Shown: positions 37,126 to 48,094, counted from the stretch's first letter. The stretch: 64,000 bases of DNA from Palsa-506 sp963707065 (GCA_963707065.1 CAVPPJ010000020.1:1-64000), one strand, 5' to 3'. Notes: a model not told the origin generated them from the letters alone. Program-made: numbers and translations.

Positions 37126-39516
<2,391 letters not shown>

Positions 39517-39591
39517 CCGAAGCCCTCGCGGACGCCGATCGCAGCAAGGACCGTGACCGGTCACATTTGCCTGAGCGGGCCGTCCCGGGCA

Positions 39592-40116
39592 TTAGCCCGG
39601 CGTGGCTGCTGCTCCCGGCTGGCTGGTGCAGAGCTCGTCCAGTCGTTCCAGCGTCCGGGTCATGCTCTCGACCCAGATATTGCCGTTATCGATATCCACG
39701 CGCTCATCTTCGGGCACCCGGGAACAGTCGAAGATCTCGGTCACGATGGTCGCGTCCGGGCCCTCGGGAGTCAGCTCAAAGGACCATCGCTGCCCCCAGC
39801 GGGCCTGGCGCTCAGCCTCCGGGTCGGCATTCGGGTGCCCGCGCCCCGCTTCCGGCTCCCAGCCGATGCGCCGGTTCGGCTCGTACTCCACGACGTGGTT
39901 GTTCATCTCGTAATAGCCCAGCTCCGTGAAGTACATCTTCATCACAAAGACGTCTCCAACACCGGAGATCGTCGTGCCGGACACCAGTTCCTGCAACATC
40001 CCGGAACCGTCGAGGTCACGATGCCTGCCCGGGTCCGCCAGGATCTGGAAGATCTCAGCCGCCGGCGAGCCGATCCGCCGCGATGCCATGATGGGCTCGT
40101 ATTCACCCCCGGCCAT
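39592..40116 (-). CDS. SRPBCC (START-like) family protein
   Basis: A 174-residue protein of the polyketide cyclase/dehydrase-like SRPBCC superfamily. It begins IMASRRIGSPAAEIFQILAD, a standard opening, and continues with YYEMNNHVVEYEPNRRIGWE and ATIVTEIFDCSRVP. GGAGG near the start supports ATG 40116. It is convergent with the UvrA-like gene. The fold binds hydrophobic ligands; the ligand is unknown. Confidence 0.82.
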   Translation of the reverse strand: MAGGEYEPIMASRRIGSPAAEIFQILADPGRHRDLDGSGMLQELVSGTTISGVGDVFVMKMYFTELGYYEMNNHVVEYEPNRRIGWEPEAGRGHPNADPEAERQARWGQRWSFELTPEGPDATIVTEIFDCSRVPEDERVDIDNGNIWVESMTRTLERLDELCTSQPGAAATPG

Positions 40117-40333
40117 GATCGCGCCTCCCTGGCCATCGGAACATCAGCAGATCCGAGCGTACCCAGGGCCACCGCAGCCTGGCCCTGAACGGCGTCCACG
40201 GCAACACCGGCTCACTCTCGACCGGGCCGGGCACCGCCAAGCGCTCACCTGGGCTGCTTGCCAGACCCGAAGACGCGAAGAAGCGTCCCACCCGAACCCG
40301 CGTACCAGCACGAGGTTCGAGTAAGACGCATCA
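40117..40333. other. Region between SRPBCC gene and tmRNA, nothing recognised
   Basis: Non-coding on both strands as far as I can judge. It should contain the tmRNA 3' flank and the SRPBCC promoter, but I see no clear terminator hairpin. Confidence 0.35.
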
Positions 40334-40709
40334 GGTGGAGGTGGCGGGAATCGAACCCGCGTCCTTCAGTACTTCACCAGGACTTCTCCGGGCGCAGCCT
40401 GCGCTAGCTTTTCTTAGCCCCGGCGTTCATGCAGGCGAGTCGCCGACAGGCTCAGCCACTGTTTGGTGTCCCGCCTGGTCCCGTGGCCGGGCCGGACGGT
40501 GGATCCTCCTTGCTGATGCCAGGCACCGGGCCGGAGGCTCTCCCGGGCTGACAACCCCTAAACCCGCGGTTTATTAGGCCGCGAGAGCGAGGTGAGTGCG
40601 CTTTGAGTTGGCACTTAGTGTTTGCGGTCACGGGATTTACGAGGTCGTATCCGCAACCCTCGGCCCGCTTCTCCTGGATCGACTACCGAAGTCGAAACCA
40701 ATCACCCCC
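40334..40709 (-). ncRNA. ssrA: tmRNA (ssrA)
   Basis: Transfer-messenger RNA, which with SmpB rescues stalled ribosomes and tags the nascent protein. The 5' end reads GGGGGTGATTGGTTTCGACT and the 3' end GGTTCGATTCCCGCCACC plus TCCACC. The first seven bases pair with CACCTCC to form the acceptor stem. The internal ORF from resume codon GCC (40612) reads ANSKRTHLALAA and ends in tandem TAA TAA (40576-40571). The final A of CCA does not appear to be encoded (ACC is followed by T). The gene lies in the conserved prfB/ftsEX/smpB neighbourhood on the same strand. Confidence 0.95.
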
Positions 40710-40808
40710 TATTGAGTTGTCCGACGCGCCGCCAGCCTGGCCGGAACTCCGCGTCGTGATCAACGGTACCCGATCCGCCTGCGGCGGCCAACTGCAGACG
40801 GCCGCGGC

Positions 40809-40899
40809 CAGGCAGCAGCGGCACCCCGGTGCAGGCAGCGGCGTGCAGGCAGCAGCGGCACCCCGCGTGCAGGCGGCAGCGGGCAGGCAGCAGCGGCAC
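40809..40899. repeat. Three exact 16-bp direct repeats
   Basis: CAGGCAGCAGCGGCAC occurs at 40809, 40846 and 40884, spaced 37-38 bp apart, just upstream of the tmRNA on its strand. The intervening bases are related GC-rich sequence. The purpose is unclear. Confidence 0.75.
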
Positions 40900-40951
40900 G
40901 CCGACGCCGGCAGTAGTTGCTCTGAGTTACTAAATTCACGTCACGTTCGGG

Positions 40952-42889
40952 TCACCGGCTGCCCGACAGCTCCCGGAGGAACTTGCCGGCCACCGGAGCT
41001 GCCGATGTCCGGGCGGAACGGGTGAACTCGAGCACGGCGAAGGCGACGCCTCCCCGGTAGCCCACGAACCAGCTGGCCCGCAGGCCGTGCTGGCCAGTGC
41101 CGAGTACGACGTTCCCGACCTGCCCGTAGACCGTCGCACCACGGATGTTGGCCGCGCGCCCGGCCCCCGACGTCACTGTCCGGCGCATCAGGGACCGCAA
41201 CACTCCGACGACCTTCGGGCCGAACGGAGCTCTCGGCGCCAGCCCCGGATCGGGCGGGCTAGTCACGAGCGTTGGCCGGTGCCAGGTGCCGGACTGGACA
41301 ATCGCGGCGACTAGCGCCATGTCCAGCGGGCTGGCCCGGACCGTGCCTGCCCCGATCGAGTCGGCCGCAAGCTGGGCATCATCAGGCTGGTTTCCCAGCG
41401 AGCCCGCGAAAGCGCGCAAGGGCAGCTGCCATTGCGCGCCGAACCCGAAACCATCCGGACCCGCGACGGAGGTCAGCTCGCTCGGGTGCAGCCGCTGCGA
41501 CAGGCCCGCAAACGCCGTACTGCACGCGCGGGCAAAGTCGGTCCTGAACGCAGGCAGCGCGCCCATCCCCGATTCGCGCGGGCTGTTCCTGAAGGTACGG
41601 CCGCCGACCGGATCGGCACTCATGCAGGGAATCCGGGTGGCGACGTTGAAACCGGTGCTGACCAGCGCCGCGGTGGAGACGATGGTGAAGGCCTGGCCCG
41701 GCCGATAGCGGCCGTCCAGCGCGCTGACCGCCGGCATGCCGTGCGCCTTGTGCGTCGCGACGGCGAGAATCTTGCCGTCGGAGGCACGGACGGCGACGAT
41801 CGCCGCGGACCCGGGCAGTGACCGGATGGCGCTGTCGGCGGCGCCCTGGGTGGCGGCATCGATGGTCGTTCGCACCGGCTTGCCTGTCGACCCGGGCCAG
41901 CTCTTCAGCACGGATACATGCCGGCCTGCGGCATTCTCGGCGACTACCTCCGTCGTCGGGGTGCCGACCAGGAAATGCTGGTAGGCCAGCTGCAGTCCGG
42001 ACAAGCCCACGGTGGTTCCCGGCCGGTAGGGCTCTCCGTCAATACGCAGCACCTTGGCCGTCTCGGTACCGACCGAGCCCACGATCGAACTCGCCGCGCT
42101 GTCGAAGAGCCGCAGCCTGGTCCGCTTGATGATCAGCCCGGGTACCCGCCGGAGCCTGCCGCTGAGATGACGGTAGGTGCTCGGCCGGAGCCGGACAAGC
42201 TCGAAGAAGTGGGCCGACGGCGCAGCCAGGATCTCCCCGTATACCTCGCTGGCGGGGAGATGAGTCACCTCAGCGAGCAGGTCAGCCGTCCGTTGCGGAT
42301 GAGTCAGGCGACCGGGGCGCACCCCGGCAACGACGACCCGCGAGCGCCTGGCCAGCGGCCTGCCCGAGGCATCGAGCAGTGCGGCTCGCTTGGGCATCGT
42401 GGTGACGACGGCCAGCCGCAACCCGGGTTGCAGGCCGGGATGGATCACGCTAGGGCGCCATACGACCTTCCAGGTCGAGCCGATCCTGCGCAGGGCGAAC
42501 TGGCCCTGGTACCGCCAGGGCGCCCCGCTGCGGCCAAGATCGATCGAGGCGTTGAACTGTGCCACACCGGTGTCGCCGTGCTGGATGATCCGGCCCATGC
42601 TGAGGGTGATGTCGGCCGCATCCAGCTGCTGATACGCGGTACGCAGCGCCGATGTCACTATGTCCGGGTCGCCGGTGGTCAGCGCGGCCGCCGTGCGGTA
42701 CTGGCCCTGCTCCCAGGCGAGCAGGAATTGCTGCACGGTGGGTTCAACGGACGGATCAGGCGACCTCGCGCTGACCAGCATCAAGGCGAGGACGACAACA
42801 GCGCAGACCGCGGCGACGGCTCGCTTGGGCGTGAGGCTGGCACGCCATCCGGCGGCGGCCGCCGCCGGCCGTGCCGCCGCGGCGGGCAC
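40952..42889 (-). CDS. Penicillin-binding protein homologue with all transpeptidase motifs lost
   Basis: A 645-residue membrane-anchored protein with the layout of a class B PBP: a membrane helix (AVAAVCAVVVLALMLVSA), an NTF2-like MecA-type domain (VQQFLLAWEQGQYRTAAAL), a PBP dimerisation domain and a transpeptidase-like domain. The family scaffold is well preserved (PDGFGFGAQWQLPLRAFAGS, VRASPLDMALVAAIV, SWFVGYRGGVAFAV). The catalytic motifs are not: SxxK is QAFT (399-402), SxN is ACS (455-457) and KTG is QVG (590-592). The frame is clean, so this is probably a conserved pseudoenzyme with a structural or regulatory cell-wall role. GTG 42889 is the first start in this frame, but an upstream Pro-rich extension is possible. 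Confidence 0.85.
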   Translation of the reverse strand: MPAAAARPAAAAAGWRASLTPKRAVAAVCAVVVLALMLVSARSPDPSVEPTVQQFLLAWEQGQYRTAAALTTGDPDIVTSALRTAYQQLDAADITLSMGRIIQHGDTGVAQFNASIDLGRSGAPWRYQGQFALRRIGSTWKVVWRPSVIHPGLQPGLRLAVVTTMPKRAALLDASGRPLARRSRVVVAGVRPGRLTHPQRTADLLAEVTHLPASEVYGEILAAPSAHFFELVRLRPSTYRHLSGRLRRVPGLIIKRTRLRLFDSAASSIVGSVGTETAKVLRIDGEPYRPGTTVGLSGLQLAYQHFLVGTPTTEVVAENAAGRHVSVLKSWPGSTGKPVRTTIDAATQGAADSAIRSLPGSAAIVAVRASDGKILAVATHKAHGMPAVSALDGRYRPGQAFTIVSTAALVSTGFNVATRIPCMSADPVGGRTFRNSPRESGMGALPAFRTDFARACSTAFAGLSQRLHPSELTSVAGPDGFGFGAQWQLPLRAFAGSLGNQPDDAQLAADSIGAGTVRASPLDMALVAAIVQSGTWHRPTLVTSPPDPGLAPRAPFGPKVVGVLRSLMRRTVTSGAGRAANIRGATVYGQVGNVVLGTGQHGLRASWFVGYRGGVAFAVLEFTRSARTSAAPVAGKFLRELSGSR

Positions 42890-42973
42890 GGTCCTGGCCG
42901 GCCGCGCCGGGGCCGGCCCGACGGCAGTGCCAGCGGGTCCCGGGGCGGAGCCAGCGGGCGCCGGGTCGGAGCC

Positions 42974-43088
42974 AGCGGAGCGGACGGCGGCACCGGCACA
43001 TCCAGCGGAGCCGACGGCGGGACCCGCATATCCAGCGGAGCGGACGGCGGCACCGGCACATCCAGCGGAGCCGATGCCGGGAACGGCG
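42974..43088. repeat. 30-bp tandem repeats (SAPLDVPVPP on the minus strand)
   Basis: Units start at 42974, 43004, 43034 and 43064. Units 1 and 3 are identical, and unit 2 differs at a few bases. On the minus strand each encodes ten residues, SAPLDVPVPP or SAPLDMRVPP. Confidence 0.85.
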
Positions 43089-43245
43089 AAGCTGCGGGCA
43101 CCGTCGGCGGGACCGGGACGGCCGGCGTGGCCATGGGCGGGACCGGATCCCCCGGCGGAGGCGCTGCGGCCGACGTGCCGGGCCAGGCCGACGGGCTCGG
43201 GCCGACCGGGTTGGGCGCGACCGGGCCGGGCCGACCGGGTTTGGC

Positions 43246-43434
43246 GCGACCGGATCCGGGGCGACCGGATCCGGGGCGACCGGATCCGGGGCGACCGGAT
43301 CCGGGGCGACCAGGCCCAGGGCGACCAGGCCCGAGACGACCGGACCCGAGGGCGACCGGACCCGGGGCGACCGGACCCGGGGCGACCGGATCCGGGGCGA
43401 CCAGGCCCAGGGCGACCAGGCCCGAGACGACCGG
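43246..43434. repeat. 15-bp tandem repeats with one extra base
   Basis: About twelve copies of GCGACCGGATCCGGG and variants (GCGACCAGGCCCAGG, ACGACCGGACCCGAG). All are 15 bp except for one additional G at 43351, which shifts the reading phase. On the minus strand the unit reads PDPVA/PGPVA in one frame and GRPGS in another. Confidence 0.88.
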
Positions 43435-43863
43435 AAGCTCCGGGAGAGGTGTCGCTGACCTGGCAGCCGGACCCGCCGGAGCCTGGGCCTGGTCTGGCAA
43501 CGGCTCACTGCCTGACTCCCCGGCAGGTGGTGTCAGCGGCCAGGCCGACGGGCTCGGCGCGGCTGGGTTACCCGCGGGCGGAGCCGCCTGGCCAAAATTA
43601 CCCGCCGGCGGTCCGCTGACGAGCGGTCCGCTGACGAGCGGTGCGCTGGCGGCGGTGCGCTGGCGGCGGTGCGCTGGCGGGCGGTGCGCTGGCCGGCGGT
43701 CCGCTGGCGGGCGGCACGGGCGTGTCCGGGGTCTCAGCGACCGGCGGCACCGGCCGGCCGGGAATCACGGGTACGGTGCGGACCCGCGACCCTTTTTGCG
43801 GCGCGCGCTGTGCCGCAGCGTGCGATCCGCGCCTACGCATGCGTGCCATGATTCGTCACTCGG

Positions 43864-44352
43864 CTACCTTCGCCGGCGCAAGGCACGATCAATATCCCTG
43901 GCAGCGTCCCGCTCTGCCAGGTCATGACGCTTGTCATAGGTCCGCTTGCCGCGGGCCAGTGCCAGCTCGACCTTGGCCTTCCCGTCCTTGAAGTACAACG
44001 ACAACGGCACCAGCGTCAGGCCGCGCTCCGCGGTCGCGCTTGCCAGCTTGTCGATCTCCTTGCGGTGCATTAGCAGCTTACGGGGACGACGCGGTTCGTG
44101 GTTGGTCCATGTGCCCTGCGTGTACTCGGGAATATGCACACCATGCAGCCACGCCTCGTGGTCCGAGATCTGGCCGAATCCGTCAGCCAGCGAGGCCCGG
44201 CCGGCCCGCAGTGACTTCACCTCGGTGCCAGTGAGCACCAGGCCAGCCTCGACCACATCCTCTATGTGGTAGTCATGCCTGGCTCGCCGGTTCCTGGCGA
44301 TGATCTTCGTCCCCTGCTCCGCTGCCACGGTTCTCCTGTCCCCCGACGTCAC
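43864..44352 (-). CDS. smpB: SsrA-binding protein SmpB
   Basis: The 162-residue tmRNA partner. Hallmarks include KIIARNRRARHDYHIEDVVE, AGLVLTGTEVKSLRAGRASL and HIPEYTQGTWTNHEPRRPRK, with the basic C-terminal tail GKRTYDKRHDLAERDAARDI that enters the decoding site. Length is normal. It overlaps the ftsX stop by four bases, so it is translationally coupled, and it lies 3.2 kb upstream of its RNA partner ssrA on the same strand. Confidence 0.97.
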   Translation of the reverse strand: MTSGDRRTVAAEQGTKIIARNRRARHDYHIEDVVEAGLVLTGTEVKSLRAGRASLADGFGQISDHEAWLHGVHIPEYTQGTWTNHEPRRPRKLLMHRKEIDKLASATAERGLTLVPLSLYFKDGKAKVELALARGKRTYDKRHDLAERDAARDIDRALRRRR

Positions 44353-45260
44353 ACCCGCAGGTAGCGCCTCAGCGTCAGGAACGACGTGGCACCGCAGAGC
44401 AGCACGCCGATGATCATCGCCAGGACGATGACCTCGATCAGGTCGGTTGCGCTCAGCTGCACGTTGAACGGGAAGTACTGCTGCAGCGTATCCAGCCCGA
44501 GGGTCTTCACCGCGATCAGCAGTCCGGCCGCGACCAGCCAGCCGAACAGGCCGGCGATCACGCCTTCGACCAGGAACGGCAGCTGGACGTAGAAGTTCGA
44601 CGCGCCGACCAGCCGCATGATGCTGGTCTCCCGGCGGCGGTTGAAAGCGGACAGCCTGATGGTGTTCGCCACCAGCAAGATGGCCGCGATGAGCAAGATG
44701 ATCGCGACGACCACGACTGCGTTCCTTGCCCCGTCGAGCAGCTTGTAGAACTTGTCCAGGATAGAGGAGTCATCCACGATCTGGTCCACGCCGGGACGGT
44801 TTTCCACCGTATCGGCCACGATCGGGAAGTCGGCCTCGGTGTTCTTGAGCTTCACCTGGAACGAGTTGGGGATATCGCCCTTGCTGACCGTGCTGACGAA
44901 GGACTGATCCTGGGAGAACTCCTGCCGGAACCGGGCGTAGGCCTGCGACTGAGACTCATACCGCAGGCCGATGACCTGGGGCAGGCTTTTGAGATCCTGC
45001 TGGATCTGGGCAATCTCCGACGGGGTGGCCGGGCCGTTCTTCGTGCACTGCGGGCTCACGCTGGTGCGAGTGCACAGGTAGATGGACAGCTGGACCCTGC
45101 CCTGCCAGTAGGTCCTGGTGTTATCGACTTGCTTGACGAAGAGCAGCCCGGTGCCGAGCAGCGACAGGCTGATCGCGACCACCACGATCAGCGCGATGGT
45201 CATGGTCAGGTTCCGCCGGAGCCCGATCCAGACCTCATGGAAGACAAACTGCGCACGCAT
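44349..45260 (-). CDS. ftsX: Cell division ABC transporter-like protein FtsX
   Basis: A 303-residue membrane protein that, with FtsE, controls peptidoglycan hydrolases at division. It has an N-terminal helix (TMTIALIVVVAISLSLLGTG), a large extracytoplasmic loop (residues about 45-165) with two Cys that may pair, and three C-terminal helices (AVVVVAIILLIAAILLVANT and later). The block RRRETSIMRLVGASNFYVQL before the third helix is the family hallmark. It is 33 bp after ftsE and overlaps smpB. Confidence 0.95.
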   Translation of the reverse strand: MRAQFVFHEVWIGLRRNLTMTIALIVVVAISLSLLGTGLLFVKQVDNTRTYWQGRVQLSIYLCTRTSVSPQCTKNGPATPSEIAQIQQDLKSLPQVIGLRYESQSQAYARFRQEFSQDQSFVSTVSKGDIPNSFQVKLKNTEADFPIVADTVENRPGVDQIVDDSSILDKFYKLLDGARNAVVVVAIILLIAAILLVANTIRLSAFNRRRETSIMRLVGASNFYVQLPFLVEGVIAGLFGWLVAAGLLIAVKTLGLDTLQQYFPFNVQLSATDLIEVIVLAMIIGVLLCGATSFLTLRRYLRV

Positions 45261-45293
45261 GTCCTGATCCCTCGGTAATCCTGATCGAGTCGG

Positions 45294-45983
45294 TCAGTAG
45301 GCCTGGCCGTAGACCCCACGCGACTGGTCGCGCACCACCTTGCCGTACTCAAGCTCGATGACGCGCTTGCGCATGGAGTCCACGATCGCCGCGTCGTGCG
45401 TCGCCATCACGACGGTGGTCCCGGTCCGGTTGATGCGGTCGAGGACTTTCATGATGCCGATGGATGTCGCCGGGTCGATGTTGCCGGTGGGCTCGTCGGC
45501 GAGCAGGATCATCGGCCGGTTGACGAACGCGCGGGCCATCGCCACCCGCTGCTGCTCGCCACCGGACAGCTCGTCGGGCATCCGGTCCCGCTTGCCCTCC
45601 AGGCCGACAAGGTCGATCACTTCCGGCACTACCTTGCGGATGAATCGCCGCGGCTTGCCGATGACCTCCAGCGCGAAGGCAATGTTCTGATAGACGTTCT
45701 TACTGGGCAGCAGCCGGAAATCCTGGAACACGCAGCCAATCCGGCGGCGCAGGTGCGGCACCTTCCAGTTAGTGAGCCGCGCCAGGTCCTTGCCGGCGAC
45801 GTGAATCCTGCCGTCAGTCGGCCGCTCCTCCTTGAGCACCAGCCGGAGGAATGTCGATTTGCCGGACCCTGATGGCCCGACCAGGAAGACGAACTCGCCT
45901 TTTTCAACGTCCAGACTGACGCTCTCCAAGGCGGCACGGCTCTGATTCGGGTACATCTTGGTGACGTTATCGAAGTGGATCAC
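45294..45983 (-). CDS. ftsE: Cell division ATP-binding protein FtsE
   Basis: A 229-residue ATPase, the family's usual length. It begins VIHFDNVTKMYPNQSRAALE and has Walker A LVGPSGSGKSTFLRLVLKEE, the signature DELSGGEQQRVAMARAFVNR, Walker B MILLADEPTGNIDPATSI and the switch His in VVMATHDAAIVDSM. The GTG at 45983 is chosen by family length; the open frame continues another 119 codons without homology. It is the first gene of ftsE-ftsX-smpB, about 2.2 kb downstream of prfB. Confidence 0.95.
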   Translation of the reverse strand: MIHFDNVTKMYPNQSRAALESVSLDVEKGEFVFLVGPSGSGKSTFLRLVLKEERPTDGRIHVAGKDLARLTNWKVPHLRRRIGCVFQDFRLLPSKNVYQNIAFALEVIGKPRRFIRKVVPEVIDLVGLEGKRDRMPDELSGGEQQRVAMARAFVNRPMILLADEPTGNIDPATSIGIMKVLDRINRTGTTVVMATHDAAIVDSMRKRVIELEYGKVVRDQSRGVYGQAY

Positions 45984-46139
45984 AGGCCCATCACACGGCG
46001 CTCGACGAAAATGCGGACGACCCTGCCGGGGCGGCCAGGCGTCCCGGTTTGGCCTTGGGCCAGTGTAGGGGGGAAACTGGTTGGGAACGTCCAACATCGG
46101 CGAAGTGACCGGGTAGCCGCCGGGACGGAGGAGACCCAG

Positions 46140-46319
46140 ATGAGCTGCGAACACCTGATCTGCGCTGCTTGCGCGGGGCCGGTGGCAGAGGGTCACTGCC
46201 CGGTCTGCCAGGCAGCGAGAGCGCACGTGCATCACCAGGGCAGCGGCCTGCGGATGCCGCTTGTCGTGCTCGCGCTCATCGCCCTGCTGCTCGTGCTCGC
46301 CATGCAGCTTTCGCACTGA
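46140..46319 (+). CDS. Small zinc-ribbon membrane protein
   Basis: A 59-residue protein. The N-terminus carries two CxxC pairs (Cys 8/11 and 20/23, in ICAACAGPVAEGHCPVC) that should bind zinc, and the C-terminus is one membrane helix (MPLVVLALIALLLVLAMQL). I recall similar small proteins in other actinobacteria. The ATG follows GGAGGAG. It is divergent from ftsE, with about 155 bp between the starts. Function unknown. Confidence 0.7.
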   Translation: MSCEHLICAACAGPVAEGHCPVCQAARAHVHHQGSGLRMPLVVLALIALLLVLAMQLSH

Positions 46320-46535
46320 GAGCCGCCATCGGTGAACCACCGTCGCACTGGCCTGGCTTCAGGCTGACCTACCGCTAGCGGCGCGGCAGCGCGCGACTAT
46401 GAGCGGCTGACCGCCCACCATGAGGCCATGGTGTACGGGGCCACCATCCTGATCATGACCAGAAGGCTGCCGTGCCGCGATGAACCCCAACTTGTTGGGG
46501 TATCGCACGCATCGGGGCAGCCGAATGATGGCGGT

Positions 46536-46958
46536 ATGACAACTATCGAGCAGAACAAAGCCATCATCCGCGAGTTCATCGACCGGCTATTCACCAAGGG
46601 TGACCTGGGAGCGGTCGATGACCTGCTCGCCGAGGACTTCGTCAACCACGATCCGCCGTTCGGGGCGTCCTCGGACCGAGAGGGCATGCGCGGGGCCGCC
46701 GCCATGTTCCGTGCCGCCTTCCCCGATTGGCACAGCGACCTCGGTCTTCTCATCGGCGAGGGGGACCTGGTCGTGGAGCAGTTCACCGCCAGCGGCACGC
46801 AGCGCGGCGAGGTCATGGGAGTGTCGGCCACTGGTCGCACAGTCACGCTCCGGGGGGTTCAGATCTTCCGGGTCCGTAACGGCCGCATCGTCGAGCGCTG
46901 GGGACGGCTCGATGACCTCGGTCTCCTCAGCCAGCTCGGGCTGGTGAACCAGCCTTGA
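46536..46958 (+). CDS. SnoaL-like ester cyclase family protein
   Basis: A 140-residue NTF2-fold protein of the SnoaL-like polyketide cyclase/ester cyclase group. The family blocks are NKAIIREFIDRLFTKGDLGA, FVNHDPPFG, MFRAAFPDWHSDLGLLIGEG and RNGRIVERWGRLDDLGLLSQ. MTTIEQNK at 46536 matches the usual family start and is preferred over 46428. The LuxR-type gene that follows is close and may be co-transcribed. Substrate unknown; there is no polyketide cluster here. Confidence 0.8.
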   Translation: MTTIEQNKAIIREFIDRLFTKGDLGAVDDLLAEDFVNHDPPFGASSDREGMRGAAAMFRAAFPDWHSDLGLLIGEGDLVVEQFTASGTQRGEVMGVSATGRTVTLRGVQIFRVRNGRIVERWGRLDDLGLLSQLGLVNQP

Positions 46959-47020
46959 CCTCTCCCGCGGGCGGCCGGCTCTCGTGGGCTGTCAGCGCCG
47001 GCCGCGTGCGGCGTACCGTC

Positions 47021-48094
47021 ATGTGCATGGCTGATGGGCTGGTCGATCGGCGGGTTGCCGATATCGTGCGCCGCTGCTATGCCGGGCTAGATGCCGCCCA
47101 GCTACAGCCGGAGGTGCTTGGCCGGCTGCGCCGGATCGTTCCGGTAGACGCGGTGTTCTTCGCCACTGTGGACCCGGTGACCATGTTGTTCACCGGGGGG
47201 GTGGCCGAGGATCCGCTGAGCGCGGCCACCCCGCTCTTCCTGGACAACGAGTTCGGTCACGACGACGTCAACAAGTTCGCCGCGCTGGCCGGGTCGGACG
47301 ATCGGATCACATCGCTGGATCGCGCCACGCGCGGCGACCGGTCCGCCAGCCCCCGCTACCGGGAGATCATGGCTCCGCTCGGTCTGGGCGACGAGCTACG
47401 CGCGGCGCTGGTGGCCGGGCAGCATTGCTGGGGCGTGCTCTGCCTGCACCGGGAAGACTCTCCGCTCGGATTCACCGACCGTGAACTGGGGCTGGTGCGA
47501 CGCATCGCCCCGCACCTTGCTGAAGGCCTGCGCCGTGCGGTCGCTCTCCGGATGCCGGCGGAGACCACTTCCGAACCGGGCAGCCCCGGAATCATCGTGC
47601 TCGACGGGACGCTCGCGGTCGTGTCGATCAGCCCGGAGGCTGAGTACTGGCTGGCTGAGATCGCCGGCCATGACTCACCCCAGGGGGCCGAGCTGCCCCT
47701 GGCCGTCTACGCGGCAACGGCCCGGCTGAGCAGACTCGAACAGCTGCCGGACCCGGCGGCCGCGCCCAGCGTTCGTGTCCGGACTCGTGCCGGACGGTGG
47801 CTGACCATCCACGCCACCCGCCTAGATGGTGCAGGCGGACGCCAGACCGGGGTGATATTCGAGCCAGCCTCGCCGGCCCAGCTCAGCTCCCTGTTCCTTC
47901 GTGCTTACGACCTCACACCAGCGCAAGTGCGCGTCGCCGCACTGGTCCTGCAGGGACAGTCCACCCGCCAGATCGTCAGCAAACTGCATATCTCCGCCGA
48001 CACTGTCCAGGAGCACCTGACTGCCGTGTTCGACAAGGTCGGCGTCCGGAGCAGGCGAGAGCTCGCCACAACTCTCATCACCGGCCGACACTGA
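47021..48094 (+). CDS. LuxR-family transcriptional regulator with GAF-like sensor region
   Basis: A 357-residue one-component regulator. The N-terminal and middle parts (residues about 20-180) look like a GAF-type sensor: PVDAVFFATVDPVTMLFTGG and GQHCWGVLCLHREDSPLGF. The C-terminus is a LuxR helix-turn-helix (LTPAQVRVAALVLQGQSTRQ, then ISADTVQEHLTAVFDKVGVR). The ATG at 47021 is preferred; an in-frame TTG at 46955 overlaps the preceding gene. The signal is unknown. Confidence 0.82.
   Translation: MCMADGLVDRRVADIVRRCYAGLDAAQLQPEVLGRLRRIVPVDAVFFATVDPVTMLFTGGVAEDPLSAATPLFLDNEFGHDDVNKFAALAGSDDRITSLDRATRGDRSASPRYREIMAPLGLGDELRAALVAGQHCWGVLCLHREDSPLGFTDRELGLVRRIAPHLAEGLRRAVALRMPAETTSEPGSPGIIVLDGTLAVVSISPEAEYWLAEIAGHDSPQGAELPLAVYAATARLSRLEQLPDPAAAPSVRVRTRAGRWLTIHATRLDGAGGRQTGVIFEPASPAQLSSLFLRAYDLTPAQVRVAALVLQGQSTRQIVSKLHISADTVQEHLTAVFDKVGVRSRRELATTLITGRH

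Larger units (their letters stand above)
42890..43849 (-). pseudogene. Pro-rich repeat region, probable frame-broken N-terminal extension of the PBP homologue
   Basis: An ATG at 43849, 14 bases after the smpB stop, opens MARMRRRGSHAAAQRAPQKG and continues as a Pro-rich sequence (PVPPASGPPASAPPASAPPP). The frame is lost in the repeats near 43640-43690, but the Pro-rich reading continues in other frames (PLVSGPLVSGPPAGNFGQAA, then PSPSAWPGTSAAAPPPGD and SAPLDVPVPP repeats) down to the PBP start. At least four frame changes are needed, and they sum to zero: the frame at 43849 is also that of the PBP gene. Either the PBP has a long cytosolic Pro-rich tail with sequence errors, or the tract has decayed. 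Confidence 0.5.

Noticed and set aside
40335..40577. Plus-strand ORF of 80 codons
   Set aside because: It lies inside the tmRNA gene on the opposite strand; structure and flanks support the RNA.
41918..43927. Plus-strand Gly/Asp/Arg-rich frame of about 669 codons
   Set aside because: Antisense to the PBP homogue gene and the repeat tract. The repetitive part simply reads the 15-bp and 30-bp repeats on the other strand.
46536..46958. Part of a polyketide biosynthetic cluster
   Set aside because: SnoaL-like folds are common outside polyketide clusters, and no ketosynthase or other cluster gene is present in the window.
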